Below are positions 52,059 to 59,758 of a stretch of 64,000 nucleotides of DNA, in pieces (within the stretch, counting starts at the first letter, position 1; each line of letters starts with the position of its first letter). The notes under the pieces are model-generated. The model saw only the letters and a list, made by a program, of their open reading frames with translations. It was not told the DNA's origin and did no database searches. Origin of the DNA: Lacihabitans sp. CS3-21 (lineage in GTDB: Bacteria; Bacteroidota; Bacteroidia; Cytophagales; Spirosomataceae). The stretch spans positions 124,001 through 188,000 of the forward strand of contig NZ_RJUD01000004.1 of assembly GCF_024343675.1 (NCBI RefSeq). The letters run 5' to 3'. Both the position numbers and the translations under genes were made by a program.

Positions 52059-52808
52059 CTATTTTTTATCTAAAAATTGCTTTAAACGTTCAAAATCTTG
52101 CTCTGTATCAATTCCAAAACCTTCACTTGGTGCTTCTACCATATTGATTTTAAAACCATTGGATAGCCACCTCAGTTGCTCTAATCTTTCCTGAGATTCT
52201 AACTTTGAAACAGGAAATTTCACCAATTTCTCCAAAATATCTACTCGGTAGGCATATATTCCTAAATGTTTATAAAAAGTATTATTCAGTAGCCATCGAT
52301 CCACTTTTTCGTCTCGAATATGAGGAATTGGAGAGCGGCTAAAGTACAAAGCTTGATCTCTCTCGCTTTTGACAACTTTTACAATATTTGGGCTCAATAA
52401 ATCTTCCAACTTTCCTATCGGAAAACAAGCAGTAGCAATTTCTATTTTATTATCCAATACTGAACATAAACCATCTATGGTATTGGGATCTATAAGTGGT
52501 TCGTCTCCTTGTATATTTACTACATAATCGAACGAAGAACTTCCACCACATAGTTTTAATGCTTCTGCACACCTGTCAGTACCACTTTCATGATTGGTAT
52601 GGGTCATCAGCACTTCTCCATGAAAGCCTTCTACATGCTCAAAAATAGCCTCGTGATCAGTTGCTACAACGATTTTGCTTAAACTTTGAGTTTTTTCACA
52701 CTGCTCATATACCATTTGAAGAATTGATTTTCCCTTGATTGTTTTTAATAATTTGGCTGGAAATCGAGAAGATAAATAGCGTGCTGGAATTATGCCGAGA
52801 ATTTTCAA
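52059..52808 (-). CDS. kdsB: 3-deoxy-manno-octulosonate cytidylyltransferase
   Basis: The 249-residue protein has the nucleotidyltransferase signature IIPARYLSSRFPAKLL (about 6-21), the CTP-binding segment VVATDHEAIFEHVEGF, MTHTNHESGTDRCAEAL and VNIQGDEPLIDPNTID (about 96-111). It makes CMP-Kdo for LPS inner core synthesis. A minus-strand TAGTTTTG -7 element at 52837-52830 lies 22 bases before the ATG. It is followed after 36 bp by porX on the same strand. Confidence 0.95.
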   Translation of the reverse strand: MKILGIIPARYLSSRFPAKLLKTIKGKSILQMVYEQCEKTQSLSKIVVATDHEAIFEHVEGFHGEVLMTHTNHESGTDRCAEALKLCGGSSSFDYVVNIQGDEPLIDPNTIDGLCSVLDNKIEIATACFPIGKLEDLLSPNIVKVVKSERDQALYFSRSPIPHIRDEKVDRWLLNNTFYKHLGIYAYRVDILEKLVKFPVSKLESQERLEQLRWLSNGFKINMVEAPSEGFGIDTEQDFERLKQFLDKK

Positions 52809-52897
52809 AGTGTTAGTATTTTAGAAACACAAAACTAAAATAAAATACTTTATTTATCATGGATAAAAAAAAATTATGCTCTTAAATCTTAAAAATG

Positions 52898-52905
52898 TAA
52901 TTTTG
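52898..52905 (+). promoter_or_regulatory. -7 element of the LysM gene
   Basis: TAATTTTG lies 26 bases before the ATG at 52931; a well-spaced TTG is absent. A divergent minus-strand TAGTTTTG for kdsB lies at 52837-52830. Confidence 0.4.
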
Positions 52906-52930
52906 CGGTTCATTTTACATTTAATCCATC

Positions 52931-53821
52931 ATGAAAGTTTTAGCTTTATTTCTAATAATAAGTTTGCCTAGATTAGTCTTTTCACAAAATGCTCCCAAAG
53001 ACTCGGTATATACTGAAGTGATAAATAACATAGTTTATATACTGCATAAGGTTGAACCCGGACAAACATTGTACAGTTTGGTTAACAAATACGAATGCTC
53101 TGTTGCCGAAGTTTCAAATGTAAATCCAAGTTTAAAAACTGAGGTAGGCATAAAAGCGGGACAGGTTTTGAAATTCCCAATGATTAAAAATGGAAAGCAT
53201 GTAAGTGCATCGGCATATTGGGCTATGAGAAAGAAAGCGTGGGCAAGTAAGAATGCACCTTCTACCACACCCAAAACAAAAACTCCAGTAAAAGAAAAAG
53301 CCTCAAAGGGCCCGTACCATGATATTAAAGCAGGTGAAACCATTTTTTCAATTTCGAAATTGTATGATCTGGATATTTCTTATTTAGTAGAAGCTAATAA
53401 GATCAGCGACAACAAGATAAAAGTTGGCGAAAAACTATTAATTGACAAAAATGAAATTGAAAAAATTGTAGTCGATTTAGAAAAAGAGACAGAACCTGTT
53501 TTAGTATTAACCCCAGTTGGCAGAAAAGTATCAGAAGCAGGAATTGCCGAGGTTATCAATACGAGCAATAGAACCACAAAATACCTCGCCTTACACAGAA
53601 CTGCAAAAGTGGGCAGCAATATAAAAGTTACGAACGAGGCTACTGGTATCACCATCGTAGCCAAAGTAGTGGCCAATTTGAGTAAAAAAGGGCATGATGA
53701 AAACGTAATGATCAAACTTTCGCCCTATGCATTTTACAAATTGAGACCGAAAGACTCAAAAATGAGAGCTACCGTGGAATATTACGTCCCATCTAAGAAG
53801 AAGGCCGTTCACGGTAAATAA
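52931..53821 (+). CDS. LysM protein with C-terminal double-psi beta-barrel-like domain
   Basis: The 296-residue protein has a signal peptide (MKVLALFLIISLPRLVFS), a first LysM (YILHKVEPGQTLYSLVNKYECSVAEVSNVNP, about 36-66), a second (YHDIKAGETIFSISKLYDLDISYLVEANKI, about 128-157), and a C-terminal part (VSEAGIAEVINTSNRTTKYLALHRTAKVGSNIKVTNEATG, about 197-236) resembling an RlpA-like double-psi barrel with its signature G-x-A-x start. It probably binds peptidoglycan. A Pro/Lys-rich linker separates the two LysM. It begins a forward run that leads to ftsX. Confidence 0.88.
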   Translation: MKVLALFLIISLPRLVFSQNAPKDSVYTEVINNIVYILHKVEPGQTLYSLVNKYECSVAEVSNVNPSLKTEVGIKAGQVLKFPMIKNGKHVSASAYWAMRKKAWASKNAPSTTPKTKTPVKEKASKGPYHDIKAGETIFSISKLYDLDISYLVEANKISDNKIKVGEKLLIDKNEIEKIVVDLEKETEPVLVLTPVGRKVSEAGIAEVINTSNRTTKYLALHRTAKVGSNIKVTNEATGITIVAKVVANLSKKGHDENVMIKLSPYAFYKLRPKDSKMRATVEYYVPSKKKAVHGK

Positions 53822-53824
53822 ATT

Positions 53825-54610
53825 ATGCCAGAAATAGTTTCACCCGAGGTAGCGGATTTATTAAATGAAAAATATATAAAATTCAATAGCTTAGATTTTA
53901 TTGCCACCGACCCAATTTGTATCCCTCATCGTTATTCCCAGAAACAAGATATTGAAATTTCAGGTTTTTTTGCCGCAATTTTGGCTTGGGGCCAACGCAA
54001 AACTATTATCAATAAGTGTTCGGAATTACTCGAAAAAATGGATAATGCCCCTTACGAGTTCGTGAAAAATGCCAATTCAAATGAAATAAAGAAATTAGAA
54101 ACATTTGTTCACCGAACTTTTAACTTTGTAGATTTACTGTACTTCCTGGAGTTTTTCAAGGCACATTATACCAAACACGCTTCATTAGAATCAGCTTTTT
54201 TGAATAAAGGAAATAAAGATGAAAATCTAAAAATGAATTTAATCCACTTTAAAGAATATTTCTTTTCGTTGGAGGATTCACCAAAAAGAACTCAAAAACA
54301 CATTTCGAGTCCTGCTTCGAATAGTGCATGTAAACGAATAAACATGTACTTAAGATGGATGGTGAGGCGTGACAACAAAGGAGTAGATTTTGGTATTTGG
54401 AACAGTATTTTACCTTCTCAACTGATTATACCTTGTGATATTCATGTAGAAAACATTGCTCGAAAACTAAAACTAACCACAAGGCCTAAAGCCGATTGGA
54501 AAATGGCAGAAGAAATAACCAATACTTTGAGAATTCTTGACCCAGAAGACCCTACAAAATATGATTTTGCCTTATTTGGAATGGGAATTGAAAAATATTT
54601 TGGGACTTAG
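53825..54610 (+). CDS. TIGR02757 family protein (DUF2400)
   Basis: The 261-residue protein matches the DUF2400/TIGR02757 family over its length: YIKFNSLDFIATDPICIPHRYSQKQDIEISGFFAAILAWGQRKTI (about 18-62), FVHRTFNFVDLLYFLEFF, NSACKRINMYLRWMVRRDNKGVDFGIW (about 160-186) and SQLIIPCDIHVENIARKL. The helical pattern resembles helix-hairpin-helix DNA glycosylases, a likeness I recall but cannot verify here. The function is unknown. It starts 3 bp after the LysM gene. Confidence 0.9.
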   Translation: MPEIVSPEVADLLNEKYIKFNSLDFIATDPICIPHRYSQKQDIEISGFFAAILAWGQRKTIINKCSELLEKMDNAPYEFVKNANSNEIKKLETFVHRTFNFVDLLYFLEFFKAHYTKHASLESAFLNKGNKDENLKMNLIHFKEYFFSLEDSPKRTQKHISSPASNSACKRINMYLRWMVRRDNKGVDFGIWNSILPSQLIIPCDIHVENIARKLKLTTRPKADWKMAEEITNTLRILDPEDPTKYDFALFGMGIEKYFGT

Positions 54611-54659
54611 AAAAGATATTTTTCTGTAAAAACATTCTTTTTAATACATCAAAGGGAAG

Positions 54660-54667
54660 TATATTTG
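54660..54667 (+). promoter_or_regulatory. -7 element directly before the bifunctional nuclease gene
   Basis: TATATTTG ends four bases before the GTG start at 54672, so the transcript would be leaderless or nearly so. No TTG at -33 is seen. Confidence 0.4.
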
Positions 54668-54671
54668 TATC

Positions 54672-55256
54672 GTGGATAAAATAAAATTAGAAATATTAGA
54701 CCTATCGCCTAGCCAACTTCAGGCAGGTTCGTTTACTTTGATTCTTACAGAATCTAATGGGGATCGTCGCTTGCCTATTATTATTGGAATGTTTGAGGCC
54801 CAAGCCATTGCCATAGAAATGGAAAAAATCACTCCAACTAGGCCATTGACCCACGACTTATTCAAGTCTTTCTCCAAATCATTTGATTTTTCAGTGGAGG
54901 AAATACATATTTCAGACATTTCTGAAGGTGTTTTTTATTCTAAAATCATTTGTACGGATGGCATTCGTCAGAAAAATATAGATGCTAGACCTTCTGATGC
55001 CATTGCCATTGCCTTGAGGTTCAACGCGTCAATATATACAACCGAAAACGTTCTTAACGAAGCAGGCATAAGTGCCGATGATTTAGGTGGACAGGAAACG
55101 AAAAAAACTGCACCCAAAAGCATTAAAGTTAAATCGAGTTCTGATTTGATGTCCCTAAACTCCGAAGAATTGTCAAAAATGCTGGATGAAGCGATCAGAA
55201 ATGAGGAATATGAAAAAGCAGCCAAGATTAGAGACGAAATAGATAAGCGGAATTAA
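54672..55256 (+). CDS. Bifunctional nuclease family protein (DUF151) with UVR motif
   Basis: The 194-residue protein begins with GTG (MDKIKLEILDLSPSQLQAGSFTLILTESNG), which fits the usual N-terminus of the family. The DUF151 bifunctional nuclease domain covers about 1-135, including RRLPIIIGMFEAQAIAIEMEKI-like, ITPTRPLTHDLFKSFSKSF and DARPSDAIAIALRFNASIY. The C-terminal 35 residues (SEELSKMLDEAIRNEEYEKAAKIRDEIDKRN) form a UVR motif, as in UvrB/UvrC partners. It may act on DNA or RNA; the activity is known for a few relatives only. A TATATTTG element four bases before the start suggests an independent, short-leader message. Confidence 0.9.
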   Translation: MDKIKLEILDLSPSQLQAGSFTLILTESNGDRRLPIIIGMFEAQAIAIEMEKITPTRPLTHDLFKSFSKSFDFSVEEIHISDISEGVFYSKIICTDGIRQKNIDARPSDAIAIALRFNASIYTTENVLNEAGISADDLGGQETKKTAPKSIKVKSSSDLMSLNSEELSKMLDEAIRNEEYEKAAKIRDEIDKRN

Positions 55257-55297
55257 TTAGAATTCATCCACAGATTCGGTTCATAAAATCAATCTAA

Positions 55298-56158
55298 ATG
55301 CTAAAAATACTTAAAAACTTCTTACCAATACCTGCCGAAACAACCCACCCATTGTTGAAGACCTTGTCGTATTTTGACATTTTGGGTTTGTTTCAAAAAG
55401 ACCCCTTTGGCAATTGGATGGTATTGAAAAGAATGGTAATATTTATAGCTGGATGGCCTACTTATTGGAGAATAGCCGTTGCCAATAAATTGAAAATTGA
55501 GGGTTTGGAGCACCTTAAAGATCTTCCAAACACAAATGTTTTCTTCATCTCAAATCACCAGACCTATTTCGCTGACGTGATTTCTTTTTATCATATTTTT
55601 TGTAATCTAAAATGGGGATTTGGTAAGAAATTATTGCCTATTTATCTTTTTTCTCCCAGAGCCACCATCTATTATGTTGCGGCCAAAGAAACCATGAAGT
55701 CTGGCTTAATACCCAAACTTTTTAGTTTAGCTGGTGCTATTTTAGTAGAAAGAAGTTGGAGAGCAGAGGGTGTAAACGTAAAACGTGACGTGGACACTTC
55801 AGCAGGCGACAACGTTACGAAAGGTCTAAAATCTGGCTGGGTAATTAGTTTTCCACAAGGAACTACAAGCCCATATGCACCTGTAAGAAAAGGAACTTCA
55901 CACATTATCCTGACTAATAGGCCAGTGGTAGTACCAGTAGTTATCAACGGTTTCAGAAGAGCTTTCAACAAAACTGGCCTAAAATATAAAAGAAGAAATA
56001 CGCTCTTAACCGTAAAATTCAAAAAACCCATATATTTTGATGAAACGCATAGCCTTGATTATATAACCAAAACGGTTGAGGAAATTATTGAGCAAAACAT
56101 GCCTGAAATGATAGCAGAATGGAATGCTTTGAAAGAATTGGCTAAAAAAGGTGAATAA
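55298..56158 (+). CDS. 1-acyl-sn-glycerol-3-phosphate acyltransferase family protein
   Basis: The 286-residue protein has the first acyltransferase block FFISNHQTYFADVISFY (about 83-99); the His and Asp are separated by five residues rather than the usual four. The second block is SFPQGTTSPYAPVRKGT (about 186-202), in which FPEGTR is replaced by FPQGTT; this is the glycerophosphate-binding motif and the change removes the Glu and Arg. Despite that, the fold is clearly PlsC-like (GAILVERSWRAEGVNVKRD). Substrate preference may differ from true PlsC. It lies between the bifunctional nuclease and ftsX. Confidence 0.85.
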   Translation: MLKILKNFLPIPAETTHPLLKTLSYFDILGLFQKDPFGNWMVLKRMVIFIAGWPTYWRIAVANKLKIEGLEHLKDLPNTNVFFISNHQTYFADVISFYHIFCNLKWGFGKKLLPIYLFSPRATIYYVAAKETMKSGLIPKLFSLAGAILVERSWRAEGVNVKRDVDTSAGDNVTKGLKSGWVISFPQGTTSPYAPVRKGTSHIILTNRPVVVPVVINGFRRAFNKTGLKYKRRNTLLTVKFKKPIYFDETHSLDYITKTVEEIIEQNMPEMIAEWNALKELAKKGE

Positions 56159-56244
56159 ATGTTTAAAAAAACTTAAAATGAATTCACTTAAAATACCAAT
56201 CTTAAATAATTTTTTATCTTTGTACTTAGCTTTTCAAACCAAAA

Positions 56245-57123
56245 ATGAGTTTTAACAAGAAATTAGGTAGTTACCCGGGCATTCTTATTACGATAAGTTT
56301 AAGTGTGGCTTTGTTTTTAATCGGATTCTGCGGTTGGATTGCCATTTCTTCTAAGGAGTTAATAAAATATGTAAAACAGAACATAGAAATTCAAGTATAT
56401 CTAGAAAGAAATCTTGAAAAAAAAGATTTGGATGCAATTTCCAGCAAAATAGCAAGCATGGGTTTTGCGGAAATAAAAAATGGAAAACCTGAAATCAAAT
56501 TAACTTCGAAAGAACAAGCTGCAGAAATATTTTATAAAGATACCAAAGAAGATTTCAAAGACGTACTGGGCGACAATCCTTTTAGAGATGCGTTTAGTAT
56601 CCGGCTAAAAGAGGAAAATATTACTGAAGAAAAGTTGAAATACATCAAAACACAAATTGAAAAGCTAAGTGGCGTTTTTGAAGTTGAATATGCAAAAGAC
56701 TTCTTAAAAGGTATAATAACCAATGTCAACAAAGTTTATAAAGTATTGGCCCTTATTGTATTGATATTTTTTGTTGCAACGCTTTTATTGATCAACAATA
56801 CCATAAAATTGGCCCTTTATTCTCAAAGATTTATAATTAGAACGATGCAATTGGTCGGAGCCACTGATTTATTTATTCAAAAGCCGTTCTTGATAAAAGG
56901 ATTTTTTCAGGGACTTATTGCCAGCATAATCAGTACTTTTCTCATATTTGTAACCAAGTATGTGTCAACTTCCCAAATCGACGGCTTGAATCTTATTCAA
57001 AATAACACAGCTATTACGTTTTTATTTGTAATACTTTTAATTCTCGGACCAACTATTGGCGTACTCAGTACCTTTCAATCTATCGTGAGGTACCATAAAA
57101 TGGATTTAGATAAATTATATTGA
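56245..57123 (+). CDS. ftsX: Cell division protein FtsX
   Basis: The 292-residue protein has the FtsX layout: an N-terminal cytoplasmic piece and first helix (GILITISLSVALFLIGFCGWIAIS, about 9-32), a periplasmic loop (about 40-160, IEIQVYLERNLEKKDLDAISSKI) and three helices at the C-terminus with the coupling motif LALYSQRFIIRTMQLVGATDLFIQKPFLIKG (about 190-220). It forms the membrane part of FtsEX that activates murein hydrolases. A TATCTTTG element precedes the gene at 56215-56222. FtsE is encoded at 49083, not adjacent. Confidence 0.93.
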   Translation: MSFNKKLGSYPGILITISLSVALFLIGFCGWIAISSKELIKYVKQNIEIQVYLERNLEKKDLDAISSKIASMGFAEIKNGKPEIKLTSKEQAAEIFYKDTKEDFKDVLGDNPFRDAFSIRLKEENITEEKLKYIKTQIEKLSGVFEVEYAKDFLKGIITNVNKVYKVLALIVLIFFVATLLLINNTIKLALYSQRFIIRTMQLVGATDLFIQKPFLIKGFFQGLIASIISTFLIFVTKYVSTSQIDGLNLIQNNTAITFLFVILLILGPTIGVLSTFQSIVRYHKMDLDKLY

Positions 57124-57127
57124 AATA

Positions 57128-57361
57128 ATGAAAAACACTAAAGATTTAAATGAAACAGCTGAAGCATCAGCATCAGATTTGCCTTTTAAGAAAGGAAATT
57201 ACACCATCATGTTAGTTGGAGTGGCTTTAATAGTTGCCGGTTTTATTATCATGACATTGGATAAAGAAGAATTCGGATTTGGGTTTTTCGGTATTACTCT
57301 TGGGCCTATCGTAGCTTTTGTAGGTTTCATGGTGGAATTTTATGCCCTTCTAAAAAAATAA
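57128..57361 (+). CDS. DUF3098 domain-containing small membrane protein
   Basis: The 77-residue protein has an N-terminal polar stretch, then FKKGNYTIMLVGVALIVAGFIIMTLDKEEFGFGFFGITLGPIVAFVGFMVEFYALLKK, two hydrophobic helices that match DUF3098. The family typically lies right after ftsX in Bacteroidota and before uppP, as here, so a role in cell-wall or division is plausible; it remains inference. It starts 4 bp after the ftsX stop. Confidence 0.9.
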   Translation: MKNTKDLNETAEASASDLPFKKGNYTIMLVGVALIVAGFIIMTLDKEEFGFGFFGITLGPIVAFVGFMVEFYALLKK

Positions 57362-57364
57362 TCC

Positions 57365-58156
57365 ATGAATGTAATTCAAGCCATCATATTGGCTATAATA
57401 GAAGGCATTACAGAATATCTTCCAATAAGCTCTACTGGTCACATGATTATTGGAGCTTCTTTTTTAGGAATTGCAGAGCATCCATTTACCAAAATTTTTG
57501 AAGTAAATATTCAATTTGGTGCTATTTTGGCCGTAATTGTACTCTACTGGAAACGCTTTTTTCAAAGTTTCGATTTCTATATCAAACTCTTGGTAGCATT
57601 TATCCCAGCAGCGATTATCGGCTTTGTCTTGAATGATTTTATAGATTCCATTCTGGAAAATGTTTGGGTAGTGGCCATAAGCTTACTTCTTGGAGGAATA
57701 ATACTGATATTCATCGATAAGTATTTTGAACAAAGAACCCACAAAACAGAACCCAACCTTAAAGACAGTTTTGTTATTGGTCTCTTTCAATGCATAGCCA
57801 TGATTCCTGGCGTATCTCGCTCCGCTTCTACAATTATTGGCGGTATGTTTATGGGATTAACCAGAAAAGCCGCTGCTGAAATGTCGTTCTTTTTAGCAGT
57901 TCCTACGATGTTTGCTGCATCGGCCTACAAGCTATTAAAAGGCTACAAAAGCGGAGACTTAACTTTTGATAATGAACAACTTATGTTATTAGGTGTTGGA
58001 AATTTAGTCGCGTTTATTGTTGCAGTGGTAGCCATTAAATTCTTTATAGAATTTCTACAAAAATACGGATTCAAAGTATTTGGTTATTATAGAATTGTTT
58101 TGGGAATAATACTATTGGCATTGCTTTATTCAGGAGTTGATTTAAAAATTGTTTGA
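57365..58156 (+). CDS. uppP: Undecaprenyl-diphosphatase
   Basis: The 263-residue membrane protein has the BacA/UppP catalytic motifs [17 protein letters not shown] (about 13-29), with the Glu pair and Ser, and [34 protein letters not shown] (about 141-174) with the Arg. It recycles the C55 lipid carrier for peptidoglycan and polysaccharide export. It lies 3 bp after DUF3098, and its stop shares a base with the truB ATG (TGATG), so the operon is translationally coupled. Confidence 0.96.
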   Translation: MNVIQAIILAIIEGITEYLPISSTGHMIIGASFLGIAEHPFTKIFEVNIQFGAILAVIVLYWKRFFQSFDFYIKLLVAFIPAAIIGFVLNDFIDSILENVWVVAISLLLGGIILIFIDKYFEQRTHKTEPNLKDSFVIGLFQCIAMIPGVSRSASTIIGGMFMGLTRKAAAEMSFFLAVPTMFAASAYKLLKGYKSGDLTFDNEQLMLLGVGNLVAFIVAVVAIKFFIEFLQKYGFKVFGYYRIVLGIILLALLYSGVDLKIV

Positions 58157-58836
58157 TGAACGAACCATACAATGACTCCGTTTTACTTCTTGACAAGCCA
58201 TTGACTTGGACATCTTTTGATGTTGTAAACAAAGTAAGATACGCTGGTAAATTCAAAAAAGTTGGTCATGCGGGTACGCTCGATCCATTAGCAACAGGCT
58301 TGTTGATTCTTTGCACTGGAAAAAAAACGAAAGAGATTGACCAATATCAGGCTCAGATAAAAGAGTATACGGGTAAGTTTATTTTAGGAAAAACCACACC
58401 GTCTGCCGACGCAGAAACTGAAGTAGATGCGACTTTTCCTATTGAACACATAAATGGAGAAATGTTGGAAACTGCTAGAAATAAGTTTTTGGGGAAAATT
58501 TCTCAAGTACCTCCCCTATTTTCAGCTATCAAAGTAAAAGGAAAACGAGCCTATGAAGCCGCAAGGGAAGGAAAAACACTAGAACTTAAGGCTCGCGAAA
58601 TTGAAATCCAAGAATTTGAGATAGAGGCTGATAATTTTCCAGAAATTTCTTTTCGAGTTATTTGCTCAAAAGGAACTTACATCCGAAGCTTAGCAAGGGA
58701 TTTTGGCCTTGAAGTAGGCTCTGGAGCATATTTAAGTGAACTTAGAAGGACCAAAATTGGAGAATTCTCGGTAGACAATGCAGAAACTGTGGAAAACATG
58801 GTTCAAAAAATCAAAGATTCAAATGAAGATTTATAA
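58156..58836 (+). CDS. truB: tRNA pseudouridine(55) synthase TruB
   Basis: The start is the ATG at 58156 (226 residues), sharing a base with the uppP stop. Motif I is VGHAGTLDPLATG with catalytic Asp43, motif II is PPLFSAIKVKGKRAYEAAREGK, and CSKGTYIRSLARDFG (about 174-188) is the third block. It isomerises uridine 55 in the T-loop of tRNAs. A separate PUA domain is absent, as in other Bacteroidota. The end of the gene overlaps the start of ribF by 14 bases. Confidence 0.95.
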   Translation: MNEPYNDSVLLLDKPLTWTSFDVVNKVRYAGKFKKVGHAGTLDPLATGLLILCTGKKTKEIDQYQAQIKEYTGKFILGKTTPSADAETEVDATFPIEHINGEMLETARNKFLGKISQVPPLFSAIKVKGKRAYEAAREGKTLELKAREIEIQEFEIEADNFPEISFRVICSKGTYIRSLARDFGLEVGSGAYLSELRRTKIGEFSVDNAETVENMVQKIKDSNEDL

Positions 58837-59758
58837 TAAACTCTCTGATTTTCAGCCCAAAGGCAATGCTGTGGTGACTACTGGAACTTTTGACGGAGTT
58901 CATATTGGTCATCAGAAAATCATCAAAAGGCTTATAGAAAAGGCAAAAGAAATCAATGGCGAATCAGTTTTATTAACTTTTTGGCCACATCCCAGACTCA
59001 TCATTTCGCCCAACGACGATAACCTAAAGTTACTAACAACGATAGACGAGAAAACCGAAATCTTAGAAAAACTAGGTGTTGATCATTTTGTAGTTTTGCC
59101 TTTTACCCGAGAATTTTCAGAACTTAGTTGTGAGAAATATATAGAAGATATATTACTAGATGGCTTAGGAACCAAAGCCATGGTAATTGGCTACGATCAT
59201 AGGTTCGGCAAAAACCGTGAGGGGGGAATAGATTATCTAAAGAAACATTCGGAAAGGTTTAAAATTGAAATCGAAGAAATTTCGAGGCAAGAAATTGAAA
59301 ATATCACCATTAGTTCCACAAAAATTAGAAATGCCATACTTCATGGGGACTTAAAATCGGCTAGTGAATTATTGGGAAGAGATTATCAGTTCTCAGGACC
59401 TGTTGTGAAAGGGAGACAACTCGGCAGGACAATTGGTTTTCCAACTGCGAATATTCAAGTTCAGAAAAAATACAAATTGATTCCAAAAAATGGCGTATAT
59501 GCTACGAATGTATTTTTAAGAAACCAGAAATACCAGGGCATCATGAACATCGGCAACAGACCCACTGTAGATGGACTTGGTACAACACAAGAAGTTCATA
59601 TTTTTGATTTTTCGGATGATATTTATGGAGAAACTATAAAAGTTGAAATTTTGGAATTTATCAGAGAAGAAACTAAATTTGAAAGTATTGATGAATTGAT
59701 CAAGCAAATAAAAGTAGATTGCAATTCTGCACTGGAAATATTTTCAAAAAATGCATAA
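58823..59758 (+). CDS. ribF: Bifunctional riboflavin kinase/FAD synthetase
   Basis: The start chosen is the ATG at 58823 (311 residues, MKIYNKLSDFQPKG), overlapping truB by 14 bases; an upstream ATG at 58778 would extend into truB with no family likeness. The N-terminal FAD synthetase half has TTGTFDGVHIGHQKIIKRL (about 17-35) and VIGYDHRFGKNREG (about 115-128); the C-terminal riboflavin kinase half has GRTIGFPTANIQ and NGVYATNVFL, with MNIGNRPTVDG near residue 240. It makes FMN and FAD in the cytoplasm. The next gene overlaps its stop by eight bases. Confidence 0.96.
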   Translation: MKIYNKLSDFQPKGNAVVTTGTFDGVHIGHQKIIKRLIEKAKEINGESVLLTFWPHPRLIISPNDDNLKLLTTIDEKTEILEKLGVDHFVVLPFTREFSELSCEKYIEDILLDGLGTKAMVIGYDHRFGKNREGGIDYLKKHSERFKIEIEEISRQEIENITISSTKIRNAILHGDLKSASELLGRDYQFSGPVVKGRQLGRTIGFPTANIQVQKKYKLIPKNGVYATNVFLRNQKYQGIMNIGNRPTVDGLGTTQEVHIFDFSDDIYGETIKVEILEFIREETKFESIDELIKQIKVDCNSALEIFSKNA

